64,000 bases of DNA from Alteromonas sp. KC3 (lineage in GTDB: Bacteria > Pseudomonadota > Gammaproteobacteria > Enterobacterales > Alteromonadaceae). The position numbers and the translations under genes are program-made. Shown piece after piece: positions 26,891-35,105 of the stretch. Location of the stretch: assembly GCF_016756315.1 (NCBI RefSeq), contig NZ_AP024235.1, forward strand, positions 1,426,001 to 1,490,000, given 5' to 3'. Position 1 is the first letter of the stretch. Every line of letters begins with the position of its first letter. Below the pieces are notes generated by a model that worked only from the letters and a program-made list of their open reading frames with translations, was not told the origin of the DNA and ran no database searches.

Positions 26891-27086
26891 GGAGTTAGAC
26901 AACCACATCCACAAGTTTAGGTTGCAGCATAAAATCTCTCAGCAAGAACTGGCTGATGCAATAGGGGTTTCTCGCAAAACAATTAGCACGGTAGAAACAG
27001 GGCGCTTCACGCCATCCGTGGTCATTGCGCTTAAAATAGCGAAATACTTTGATGTACCTGTTGAGCACATGTTCGAGTTGCGGTGA
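26883..27086 (+). CDS. Compact XRE-family transcriptional regulator
   Basis: 67 residues, essentially one Cro/CI-type helix-turn-helix (HKISQQELADAIGVSRKTIS, then VETGRFTPSVVIALKIAKYF). It resembles the YozG-like regulators that sit behind a membrane protein gene. It overlaps the preceding gene and so is co-translated with it. The palindromes at 26246-26301 are plausible binding sites for autoregulation. Confidence 0.88.
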   Translation: MNEELDNHIHKFRLQHKISQQELADAIGVSRKTISTVETGRFTPSVVIALKIAKYFDVPVEHMFELR

Positions 27087-27103
27087 GCAGCCTGTGACTT
27101 ACA

Positions 27104-28144
27104 TTAAGCGTACGACAATGTCGTACGCTTTGGTTGATTTTGCCCACCTGTAACACCATTTGATGCTAACAACGAACGAACCTTGTTTGTTGTGAAATCG
27201 CTAGATACCTCGGGTTGTGATTGCAAGAAGTGTTCTCCTGCCTTGAGACCCAGTTTATAGTCGTGCTTAAGTTCTGCATCACTACTGCCCAGCAACTTAC
27301 TCTGTAACTTCTGTTCAGCAAATATTTGTACTATTTCGACGTCTTCAGGCGGATTTTCAATAAATGCTAGCGCTTTTTGATAGGCGCGTTCATGCTGCAG
27401 CAAATAATCGATTGTTTTTGGGCATTGTCCTGTCGCGCACATAACGGTACTTAGCCGCTGTAACCAAACTGATTGGGCTTGAAAACTGCTATCCACTGTA
27501 CGAATAACAACAATCTTACGCGCGCCACGCTCATAGGCTTCTATTACAGGAAGCGGTGCAGCTAATCCGCCGTCTAAGTAAAAGTCAGTATTTGCGGCAT
27601 TAACATCGTACTCGTGTAAGGTGGTAAGCGGCACGCCCTGTTTGTATAACATAGGCAATGCGCTCGATGCCTTAATTAAATCCACCCATGCGTTTTGGCT
27701 TGTGAGTGGGTTAAGGTAGTACGCTTTTCTGTCACGAACGTTAGTGGCAGTAAATAATATTTCTCTACCGTGTACATTTTCTAATGCGGTGTCGAAGTCA
27801 AGCAAACGCTTGGCCTCTCTGGTTTTATCAAAATACCAATCTAAGTCGACAATGTGCTTACCTGTTAGCGCACGACCTAGTTGAAAAAAGCGTTTGTGGC
27901 GAGTAAGGCCACGGATAAGACGCTTTGCGTACCCTTTTTGACGCGCAACATAACTAGTAAGGTTTTGAGAGCCAGCAGACGTGCCAATTAGAATATCAAA
28001 TGGGTCGTAATTGTTTTCAAGCCATGTATCTAATACACCTGCAGTGAAAATACCACGTTGTCCACCACCTTCGGCAACCAAGGCTACCTTAGTTGCCTGA
28101 CTACCACTAAGTGTTACCACGTTGGATGATGAATGACCTGACAT
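27104..28144 (-). CDS. Patatin-like phospholipase
   Basis: 346 residues, cytoplasmic by sequence. The patatin signatures are complete: oxyanion loop EGGGQRG, nucleophile GTSAG (Ser near residue 59) and the dyad Asp in YLDGGLAAPLP. The layout matches bacterial patatin/RssA-like lipid acyl hydrolases; the substrate is unknown. It is convergent with the XRE gene. The final codons form half of an AAGCGTACGAC/GTCGTACGCTT hairpin (27106-27130) that may end both transcripts. Confidence 0.88.
   Translation of the reverse strand: MSGHSSSNVVTLSGSQATKVALVAEGGGQRGIFTAGVLDTWLENNYDPFDILIGTSAGSQNLTSYVARQKGYAKRLIRGLTRHKRFFQLGRALTGKHIVDLDWYFDKTREAKRLLDFDTALENVHGREILFTATNVRDRKAYYLNPLTSQNAWVDLIKASSALPMLYKQGVPLTTLHEYDVNAANTDFYLDGGLAAPLPVIEAYERGARKIVVIRTVDSSFQAQSVWLQRLSTVMCATGQCPKTIDYLLQHERAYQKALAFIENPPEDVEIVQIFAEQKLQSKLLGSSDAELKHDYKLGLKAGEHFLQSQPEVSSDFTTNKVRSLLASNGVTGGQNQPKRTTLSYA
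27106..27130. terminator. Hairpin between convergent genes, weak terminator
   Basis: Perfect 11 bp arms with a 3-base loop, overlapping the last codons of the patatin gene. It lacks a real T-run on either side, so termination is uncertain. Confidence 0.4.
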
Positions 28145-28330
28145 TAGAAAACCTCGCGCAAACCGCTAATTTATTAACTACCTTGCGCTATAGTAAAGCG
28201 TTAGAAAAAACGGCGAAAATTGAAAGTTTGAATCAGCGTGATTGAAAAACCTGTACTACCAGTCATTTATTTGTAAATGTAGTGTTAAGGTATTAAATCA
28301 GCGCACGAACATAAAGGCGCTTAGCAGTAC

Positions 28331-29368
28331 ATGCGAGAAGCAATGAGTAAAGGTAACAACGCAAGCAATATTGTGATCTTAGGGGCGGGAAGCATAGGTT
28401 GCTATCTCGGAGGATGCTTACTTGCTGGTAACCCCGAGTTGTCTAGCTCATTGACCTTCATAGGTCGAGAACGACTTCAAAATGACATTTCAAAAAATGG
28501 CCTAACGCTTACAGATTGGCAAGGTAGGGATGTCTTCGTCGATTCAGCCGGTGTGAATTTTTCGGTAACAAATGATGCTCTCGCATCGGCCGACTTCATT
28601 TTACTGTGTGTTAAAAGCCAAGATACACAAGAGGCTGCAACGCTTATTCAAGCGCATGCTAACCCCAATGCGGTGATTGTGAGTTTTCAAAATGGCGTTA
28701 CTAACGGCGATGTTCTCGCAAAGACCTTGTCGCAGAAAGTTATCAAAGGAATGGTGCCATTCAATGTCTTCTATGAGGGAAAAGGACATTTTCATTGTGG
28801 CACAGAAGGTAATTTAGCCATTGAAGATAAAGACGGAACATGCGGCAGTTTGCTTGAGAAGTTTAACAAAGCCTTGCTACATGTCACCGTGTATGACGAT
28901 ATAACTGCAGTTCAGTACGGAAAACTGATCATGAACTTGAACAATGCAGTAAATGCGCTTTCTGGAATCCCCCTAAAGCAGCAGCTTGGGAATAGAGCTT
29001 ATCGCTTAGTAATGGCCAAAGTACTCAAAGAAGCCCTTCACGTGTTTAAGGCACATGGCATCACTGTGGCAAGAACGGGGAAGGTTATCCCGAAACTAAT
29101 GCCAACTATCATGGTTCTTCCTAATACACTGTTCCAAATTGTTGCGGCTTCTACTCTTAAAATTGACCCACAAGCGCGTTCGTCAATGTATGAAGACTTA
29201 GCGCTGGGTAGACGAACCGAAATTGATTTTTTGAACGGTGAAATAGAGCGGCTCGGTCGACTAAGCGGTATCAGTACGCCGGTAAACAGTAAAATTGTAG
29301 CGTTAGTGAAAGACGCCGAGCGCAAGAAAAAAGGTAGTCCAATGTTGTTACCTGCTCAGCTCATGTGA
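28331..29368 (+). CDS. 2-dehydropantoate 2-reductase-like (PanE/ApbA) protein
   Basis: 345 residues. N-terminal Rossmann motif (VILGAGSIGCYLGG) for NADP, a central ketopantoate reductase pattern (CVKSQDTQEAATLIQ; SFQNGVTNGDVL) and the C-terminal helical domain (GRRTEIDFLNGEIERLG). PanE makes pantoate for coenzyme A. Several paralogues of this family are not PanE, and no pan genes adjoin, so the specific reaction is uncertain. The first ATG has no good ribosome-binding site; the ATG at 28343 is an alternative. Confidence 0.8.
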   Translation: MREAMSKGNNASNIVILGAGSIGCYLGGCLLAGNPELSSSLTFIGRERLQNDISKNGLTLTDWQGRDVFVDSAGVNFSVTNDALASADFILLCVKSQDTQEAATLIQAHANPNAVIVSFQNGVTNGDVLAKTLSQKVIKGMVPFNVFYEGKGHFHCGTEGNLAIEDKDGTCGSLLEKFNKALLHVTVYDDITAVQYGKLIMNLNNAVNALSGIPLKQQLGNRAYRLVMAKVLKEALHVFKAHGITVARTGKVIPKLMPTIMVLPNTLFQIVAASTLKIDPQARSSMYEDLALGRRTEIDFLNGEIERLGRLSGISTPVNSKIVALVKDAERKKKGSPMLLPAQLM

Positions 29369-29464
29369 CACTCGGCTGATAAGACATGAAAACAAGGTAC
29401 ATGCCGCCTCAGCCTTATACAGTGTTATAATGACGCGTTTTCAATTTCAAATAGCGGTATTTTT

Positions 29465-30715
29465 ATGGTTTTTTCAACCTTAGGTTTGCAGGCAAATCTA
29501 CTAACTACTCTTGATGCATTAGGTTATGAAGACCCAACGCCTATCCAGCAAGCAGCAATTCCACAGGTTCTTGCAGGTCATGACGTGATGGCTGGTGCGC
29601 AAACGGGAACTGGGAAAACTGCCGCTTTTGCGCTGCCGCTAATTCACCGTATTACTGCCCAAAAGGAAGCAAATAGTGACATTCGCGTGTTGGTGTTAAC
29701 GCCTACGAGAGAGCTTGCTCAGCAAGTGCACCAAAGTTTCGTGCGCTATAGCGAAGGTCTAAATTTAAATACCGTTGCAGCCTATGGCGGTGCCAGTATA
29801 AATCCACAACTTGCCGCATTGAGTGAAGGCTGTGATGTGCTTGTCGCAACGCCAGGACGTTTACTCGAACTTGTTATAAAAGAGTTCATTGACCTTAATA
29901 ACCTAACAACACTGGTGCTAGATGAGGCCGACCGTATGCTAGATATGGGCTTTATCACTGATATTACGCGTATTCTTAAGCGCTTGCCTGAGGGCATTCA
30001 GACACTATTTTTCTCGGCTACGTTTAATGATGAAGTGTTCGCTTTAAGTAAAACAATGCTAAACCAGCCAAAGCTGATTGAAGTAGCACAGCGAAACGCG
30101 ACGGCTACACAAATTGAACAGCGCTTTTACGAAGTGGACAGTCAACGTAAAGCTGCGCTAACGGCCTTTTTAATTGGCGCGAATAATTGGCATCAGGTAC
30201 TTATATTTACGCGCACCAAACAAGCGGTAGATGACCTTGCCAAAGAGCTAAAAAAAGATGGGATCAGCACGGCACCCATTCATGGTGACAAGTCTCAAGG
30301 GGCCCGTGATCGCGGTTTGGAAGATTTCAAAACAGGTAAAGTGAGAGTGCTTGTCGCAACCGACGTTGCGGCTAGAGGCCTAGATATTGACCAGTTGCAG
30401 TATGTGATCAACTTTGAACTTCCTTACAATGCCGAAGACTATATTCATCGAATTGGGCGAACTGGCCGCGCCGGTAATGCAGGCTTGGCAGTGTCGCTCG
30501 TATCGCATAAAGAAAAATACCTCTTGGCTGACATTGAAAAGCTTACTTCAGCGCATTTTTTATTACAGTGGCAAGAAGGGTTTGAACCTAACCCCGATGC
30601 ACAAGAGCCATCGAATAACGTTAAACGCAAGTCTTCAAAGAAAAACCTGCGCGCCCAAGCACTTGGCCTAAAAACAAACAACAAGGCTAAAAAGGGTCGC
30701 CCTCGCCGTCGCTAG
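29465..30715 (+). CDS. DEAD-box ATP-dependent RNA helicase, RhlE-type
   Basis: 416 residues with all core motifs: Q motif (PTPIQQAAIP), I (AQTGTGKT), Ia (PTRELAQQ), II (DEAD), III (SAT), V (ATDVAARGLD) and VI (HRIGRTGRAG). A basic C-terminal tail (KRKSSKKNLRAQ, KKGRPRRR) is typical of RhlE-group helicases acting on ribosome assembly or RNA decay. Which paralogue this is cannot be settled here. Confidence 0.9.
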   Translation: MVFSTLGLQANLLTTLDALGYEDPTPIQQAAIPQVLAGHDVMAGAQTGTGKTAAFALPLIHRITAQKEANSDIRVLVLTPTRELAQQVHQSFVRYSEGLNLNTVAAYGGASINPQLAALSEGCDVLVATPGRLLELVIKEFIDLNNLTTLVLDEADRMLDMGFITDITRILKRLPEGIQTLFFSATFNDEVFALSKTMLNQPKLIEVAQRNATATQIEQRFYEVDSQRKAALTAFLIGANNWHQVLIFTRTKQAVDDLAKELKKDGISTAPIHGDKSQGARDRGLEDFKTGKVRVLVATDVAARGLDIDQLQYVINFELPYNAEDYIHRIGRTGRAGNAGLAVSLVSHKEKYLLADIEKLTSAHFLLQWQEGFEPNPDAQEPSNNVKRKSSKKNLRAQALGLKTNNKAKKGRPRRR

Positions 30716-30806
30716 CATAAGAAAAAATCACCGTTTTTGGTGCTTGGTAATTTGCTTCAGATACGCTATTTTTGAAACGTGGATTGAATCAATCAAAGGA
30801 TGTGTC

Positions 30807-31166
30807 ATGGAAGAAAACGTAAAGCTTAACTACGTCGAATTTGCATCGCTAAACTTATCCGCGTCAAAACAGTTTTTTAGTGATGTTTTTAACTGGGAGT
30901 TTATAGATTACGGCAGTGAATACAGTGCGTTTTCAAATGCGGGCCTCGACGGCGGAATATTTTCAAGTGACAGGGTTACACAAGCGCAAAACGGTGCACC
31001 GCTGTTGGTATTTTACTCTGCAAATATTAGCAACACTCAAGCTAAGGTTGAGCAGGCTGGTGGCATTATCTGTAAGCCGATTTTCTCATTTCCAGGCGGT
31101 TGTCGTTTCCATTTTATCGAGCCAGGCGGTAATGAACTAGCGGTGTGGTCAGAGTCTGATAACTAG
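30807..31166 (+). CDS. VOC (glyoxalase/bleomycin-resistance) family protein
   Basis: 119 residues with one vicinal-oxygen-chelate unit: NYVEFASLNLSASKQFF at the start and FPGGCRFHFIEPGGNELAVW at the end, containing the usual His and Glu metal-ligand positions. Substrate unknown. I chose the ATG 6 bases after AAAGGA; the longer frame from 30744 would add 21 residues unlike the family. Confidence 0.82.
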   Translation: MEENVKLNYVEFASLNLSASKQFFSDVFNWEFIDYGSEYSAFSNAGLDGGIFSSDRVTQAQNGAPLLVFYSANISNTQAKVEQAGGIICKPIFSFPGGCRFHFIEPGGNELAVWSESDN

Positions 31167-31170
31167 CATA

Positions 31171-31197
31171 AAAAACGCCCCATGTCTGGGGCGTTTT
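31171..31197. terminator. Bidirectional terminator
   Basis: AAAACGCCCCA/TGGGGCGTTTT stem between the convergent VOC and asd genes. Confidence 0.88.
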
Positions 31198-31205
31198 GCT
31201 GAGTA

Positions 31206-32330
31206 TTAAGCTTGTTCTAGAACAATTCTGAGCATTCTGCGAAGCGGTTCAGCGGCACCCCAAAGTAGTTGGTCGCCCACAGTAAACGCCGAAATATATT
31301 CAGGCCCCATGGTCAGTTTGCGAATTCTACCTACAGGAATAGACAAGGTCCCAGTTACTTTTGCTGGAGTAAGCTCTTGCATAGTGGCGTCGCGGTCATT
31401 GGGCACGACTTTCACCCAATCATTATGCTGGGCTAGGATTTGCTCTATTTCCGTTACACTTAAGTCTTTTTTCAGCTTTAAGGTAATGGCTTGGCTGTGA
31501 CAACGCATAGCACCTACACGTACACAAATACCATCAATAGGTACTTCACCCCTTGATGTGCCTAAAATCTTGTTAGCTTCTGCCTGTGCTTTCCACTCTT
31601 CGCGGCTTTGACCAGAAGGAAGCTGCGAATCGATGTAAGGAATAAGACTGCCTGCTAATGGCACGCCAAACTGGTCACTTGGATATTCGTTACTGCGAAT
31701 AAATTCGGCAACTTGTTGGTCAATGTCTAAAATGGCCGTAGCCGGATCATCAATTTTATCTTTCACGTTGCTGTGGATAGCACCCATTTGGCTTATCAGC
31801 TCGCGCATGTGTTTTGCACCAGAGCCCGACGCTGCTTGATAGGTCATAGGTGATGCCCACTCGACAAGATCTTTCTCAAACAAGCCGCCAAGCGCCAGTA
31901 GCATAAGTGAAACAGTGCAGTTACCGCCGACATACGTGCGTATGCCGTTTGCCATGCCGTTATCAATTTCTTTTCGATTTACTGGGTCGAGTATAATAAC
32001 GGCGTCGTCTTTCATACGCAGGGCTGATGCTGCATCTATCCAGTAGCCTTTCCAGCCCGTCGCGCGCAAATCGGCGTAAACCGCTTTGGTGTAGTCTCCA
32101 CCTTGGCAGGTAATAATAATATCTTGTTTTGATAGTGCGTCGATATCGAACGCATCTTCAAGTACACCAGCATCTTTGCCTGCAAAATCTGGTGCTGCAC
32201 TACCTTTTTGAGAGGTAGTGAAAAAGGTGGGCTCAATGTGCGCAAAATCCTGCTCTTCTTGCATGCGCTGCATTAATACTGAGCCAACCATACCGCGCCA
32301 GCCCACTAGACCTACTTTTTGTTGTGACAT
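31206..32330 (-). CDS. asd: Aspartate-semialdehyde dehydrogenase
   Basis: 374 residues. It reduces aspartyl phosphate to aspartate semialdehyde, the branch point to lysine, threonine, methionine and diaminopimelate. The N-terminal NADP site is [12 protein letters not shown]. The catalytic Cys lies in [10 protein letters not shown], and the Gln/Arg substrate segment [12 protein letters not shown] is present. The form (WRGMVG) is that of the gammaproteobacterial enzyme. I chose the ATG at 32330; a TTG at 32366 would extend it by 12 residues. Confidence 0.95.
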   Translation of the reverse strand: MSQQKVGLVGWRGMVGSVLMQRMQEEQDFAHIEPTFFTTSQKGSAAPDFAGKDAGVLEDAFDIDALSKQDIIITCQGGDYTKAVYADLRATGWKGYWIDAASALRMKDDAVIILDPVNRKEIDNGMANGIRTYVGGNCTVSLMLLALGGLFEKDLVEWASPMTYQAASGSGAKHMRELISQMGAIHSNVKDKIDDPATAILDIDQQVAEFIRSNEYPSDQFGVPLAGSLIPYIDSQLPSGQSREEWKAQAEANKILGTSRGEVPIDGICVRVGAMRCHSQAITLKLKKDLSVTEIEQILAQHNDWVKVVPNDRDATMQELTPAKVTGTLSIPVGRIRKLTMGPEYISAFTVGDQLLWGAAEPLRRMLRIVLEQA

Positions 32331-32642
32331 TAAACTGAGAACCCTTGTTTCTAAAATGATAAGCAAGCAAGTAATTTAGTTAATTACCTGCACAATACCT
32401 GTCGTTTTTATATTTATCTTTGCAGTCTAAGCCTAATTCTGTGCAGTGGCTAGGTGGTTTTTATAAATATTCCTTTCTCGATATAAGTAAATTTTTGAAT
32501 CGGTTTCAGTTTATAGATTCCGTTGATACTGATTCAAAAATTATGAACATTATCTGTTTAGCAACACCTTGTTACCATGCTCTATATTCACTTGGTTCTA
32601 TGCGGCTCATTAAAAGCAGCAAAACACAGCTTAGGTATTGTT
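32331..32642. other. Divergent intergenic region with long palindrome
   Basis: 312 bp between asd and the SDR gene. It contains AATTTTTGAATC (32490-32501) and its perfect reverse complement GATTCAAAAATT (32531-32542), separated by 29 bp. Nothing else recognised; no lysine riboswitch pattern is apparent. Confidence 0.55.
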
Positions 32643-33443
32643 ATGAAAACCGTTTTAATTACTGGCGCAACAGATGGAATTGGCTTTGAAACCGCGAAAA
32701 TGTTCTTACAGCGGGGCCTTGAGGTTATTATACATGGGCGCAGCAAAGTAAAGTTAGCAAGTGTAAAAAAGTCACTATTAAGTACTTATCCAAAAGCAAA
32801 CGTCGATACGCTTTGCGCAGACTTGTCGAGTTTCGATGAGGTAAGGGCACTTGTTGATACAGTGAATAACCGTTACGAGCGTATCGATGTAGTAATAAAT
32901 AACGCGGGTGTATTTAATATTGCAAACTCGCTAACGCAATCAGGGTTAGACGTGCGTTTCATGGTAAATACTATCGCCCCTTATATGCTCACTCTAGGTG
33001 TATTGAAGCGTATTCCCCCGTCTGGCCGTGTGGTAAATGTATCTTCTGCTGCTCAAGCGGCCGTGAATTTTGACGCGCTACGAGGAGAGGTACTTTTATC
33101 CGATGCGCAGGCTTATGCACAAAGTAAATTGGCTATTACCATGTGGACAATGTCTCTTGGTGAACGCCACGCACAGAGTGGGCCGCGTTTTGTCTCGGTT
33201 AACCCCAAGTCGCTTCTTGGCAGTAAAATGGTGAAAGAAGCATACGGAATAGCCGGCGGCGATTTAAAACTGGGGGCAAGCATATTCGTTGACGCAGCTC
33301 TCTCTTCACAATTTGAGAATGTCTGTGGAGAGTATTTCGATAACGATCATGGCGTTTTTGCAACACCACATCAATTTGCGATGAGCGCAGATAACCGCCA
33401 GCAGCTTATTAATACCATTGAAGCGATAATCGCGAAAAACTAG
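32643..33443 (+). CDS. SDR-family oxidoreductase
   Basis: 266 residues. Short-chain dehydrogenase motifs: cofactor loop TGATDGIG, NNAG, catalytic Ser in VVNVSSAAQ and YAQSK (Tyr and Lys). I chose the ATG at 32643 with AGG a few bases upstream; the frame from 32577 adds 22 unlikely residues. Convergent with the LysR gene 7 bp downstream. Substrate unknown. Confidence 0.88.
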   Translation: MKTVLITGATDGIGFETAKMFLQRGLEVIIHGRSKVKLASVKKSLLSTYPKANVDTLCADLSSFDEVRALVDTVNNRYERIDVVINNAGVFNIANSLTQSGLDVRFMVNTIAPYMLTLGVLKRIPPSGRVVNVSSAAQAAVNFDALRGEVLLSDAQAYAQSKLAITMWTMSLGERHAQSGPRFVSVNPKSLLGSKMVKEAYGIAGGDLKLGASIFVDAALSSQFENVCGEYFDNDHGVFATPHQFAMSADNRQQLINTIEAIIAKN

Positions 33444-33450
33444 CGCGTGA

Positions 33451-34365
33451 TTATTGAATCATACCGATAAGCTTTTTATCCCAATAAGGTGTGCCGCTAA
33501 AACGCTCTGCAAGAAAATCAATGAATGCGCGCACCTTTGGGGCGAGCAGCCTATTACTGGGATACACGGCCCAAAGGGCACAGTCTGTTGCGACGGGATA
33601 GTCTTTTAATACCTGCACCAGTTCACCACGAGCTATATTTTCATAGCTACACCATGTCGCAGTAAGTGTAAGACCGCAGCCTGCCACGCAGGCATCTCGC
33701 ACGGCTTCACCGTTGTCCATGCGGACCCGGCTTTTAGTCTTTATAGAGGTAACGCTGTTACCTGTTTTGAATTCCCAAACGTCAAGCGCTGGCAAGTTGA
33801 CCGCCATATGCTCTTTCAGGTCATTTGGCGTTTTAGGTTCTCCGTGTTTCTTTAGGTACTCTGGCGAGGCAACAATAATGCGCTTATCGTCAGTCAGTTT
33901 TTTCGCATGCAGGTTAGAGTCTTTAAGTTCTGCATCTCGAATGGCCACGTCAAAACCACCATCTACAACGTCTAAAATGCTGTCACTAAAACGAAAATCG
34001 ATATTCAGTTTTGGGTACTTAGCCAAAAACTCATGTATGGCTGGTACAAGGTGCATGCGCCCAAACGACGCTGGAGCGGTGACTCTTAGTGTACCCTGAG
34101 GCGTTCGCGCGCCAGTACCAACGGCTGCTTGGGCCGTTTCTATGCTGTCTAGCACTTCTTGAGCATGGGGTAAAAATAACTGCCCTTCATCGGTTAACGA
34201 CACTTTGCGTGTTGTACGATGCACAAGCCTTACACCCAATGTATCTTCAAGCTTACCAATGTGTGCGCTAGCCACCGCAGGAGATATGTTAAGCTCTCGC
34301 CCTGCAAGACTAATATTTGAAGTGCTCGCAATGCGCACAAAGAGCTTTAGGTGCTCAATATTCAT
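33451..34365 (-). CDS. LysR family transcriptional regulator
   Basis: 304 residues from the ATG at 34365 (MNIEHLKLFVRI). The winged helix (LNISPAVASAHIGKLEDTLG) is followed by HRTTRKVSLTDEG and a substrate-binding domain. It is clearly paralogous to the LysR at 53647: FVRV/FVRI, RTTRKV-LTDEG, APSSFGR/APASFGR, DSI-DV--GGFD-AIRDA and LAPKVRAFIDF are shared. It is convergent with the SDR gene. Confidence 0.93.
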   Translation of the reverse strand: MNIEHLKLFVRIASTSNISLAGRELNISPAVASAHIGKLEDTLGVRLVHRTTRKVSLTDEGQLFLPHAQEVLDSIETAQAAVGTGARTPQGTLRVTAPASFGRMHLVPAIHEFLAKYPKLNIDFRFSDSILDVVDGGFDVAIRDAELKDSNLHAKKLTDDKRIIVASPEYLKKHGEPKTPNDLKEHMAVNLPALDVWEFKTGNSVTSIKTKSRVRMDNGEAVRDACVAGCGLTLTATWCSYENIARGELVQVLKDYPVATDCALWAVYPSNRLLAPKVRAFIDFLAERFSGTPYWDKKLIGMIQ

Positions 34366-34598
34366 AAGTGTTTTCAACATGCTCTACATAATTCCTTACG
34401 TTATAACCCAATTTTCATTGATAAAACACCTAATATTCTGGTTGTGATGCAAACGACTCACTTTCATTAAGCCTTTATTAAAGGGCTTATAAAAGCGATG
34501 TACTTGCGTTTTGAGTTTCACATTTCTATGCTCATCAAAAAGGCTTTTTCTCGTAAGCAGTGGCCTAATAATGGCAAACCATAAGAGTGGGGTAGGTG

Positions 34599-35018
34599 AT
34601 GGGTGTTGCTAACATCATGTCTAAACGCGTAGTCAGTGTTCATATGGATGACAGCTTGCAGTCGCTCAGAGAACTATTTGCCGCGACTGGGTTTCATCAT
34701 CTCGTCGTAGTGCATGATAACGAGCTCAAAGGTATTATTTCAGATCGTGATTTGATGAAAGCAGTCAGTCCTTTTGTAGATACCATTAGTGAGCGAATGT
34801 TGGACCGGGCGACGTTGGACAAGAAAGCGCATCAAATAATGACACGAGAGGTCATTACACTTGAGCCTCACGATACTATTGTGACTGCAATCGAGCTGTT
34901 TAATAGTAACAAAATTTCATGTATCCCAATTGTAGACGATAAAAATCGACCTGTAGGCATGGTGTCTTGGCGTGATGTAATGCAGTTTATGCAGCAGCGA
35001 GTGCAGTCGAAACGGTAG
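34599..35018 (+). CDS. Tandem CBS-domain protein
   Basis: 139 residues made of two CBS domains: residues about 5-60 (IMSKRVVSVHMDDSLQSL; GIISDRDLMKAV) and 78-135 (IMTREVITLEPHDTIVTA; GMVSWRDVMQFM). Standalone CBS pairs bind adenine nucleotides and often regulate partner proteins; no partner is evident here. I chose the ATG at 34599 over the GTG directly before it on ribosome-binding-site spacing. A terminator follows. Confidence 0.88.
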   Translation: MGVANIMSKRVVSVHMDDSLQSLRELFAATGFHHLVVVHDNELKGIISDRDLMKAVSPFVDTISERMLDRATLDKKAHQIMTREVITLEPHDTIVTAIELFNSNKISCIPIVDDKNRPVGMVSWRDVMQFMQQRVQSKR

Positions 35019-35044
35019 AGAATGACCGATAACAAATAGAAAGC

Positions 35045-35092
35045 GTGACCTTTACAGAAACAGCTTTAGTAAAGGTCACTCTCTTTTCGCTT
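35045..35092 (+). terminator. Terminator after the CBS gene
   Basis: GTGACCTTTAC/GTAAAGGTCAC, an 11 bp perfect stem with a 13-base loop, then CTCTTTTCGC. The T-run is short. It lies between the convergent CBS and RND genes and may serve both. Confidence 0.6.
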
Positions 35093-35105
35093 GCTAAAAG
35101 CGAGG

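Noticed and set aside
32420..32689. 89-codon frame upstream of the SDR gene
   Set aside because: It runs through the long palindrome, has no ribosome-binding site and overlaps the SDR start in another frame.
34469..34488. AAGCCTTT/AAAGGGCTT hairpin before the CBS gene
   Set aside because: One mismatch, no T-run and no gene ending there, so not convincing as a terminator.
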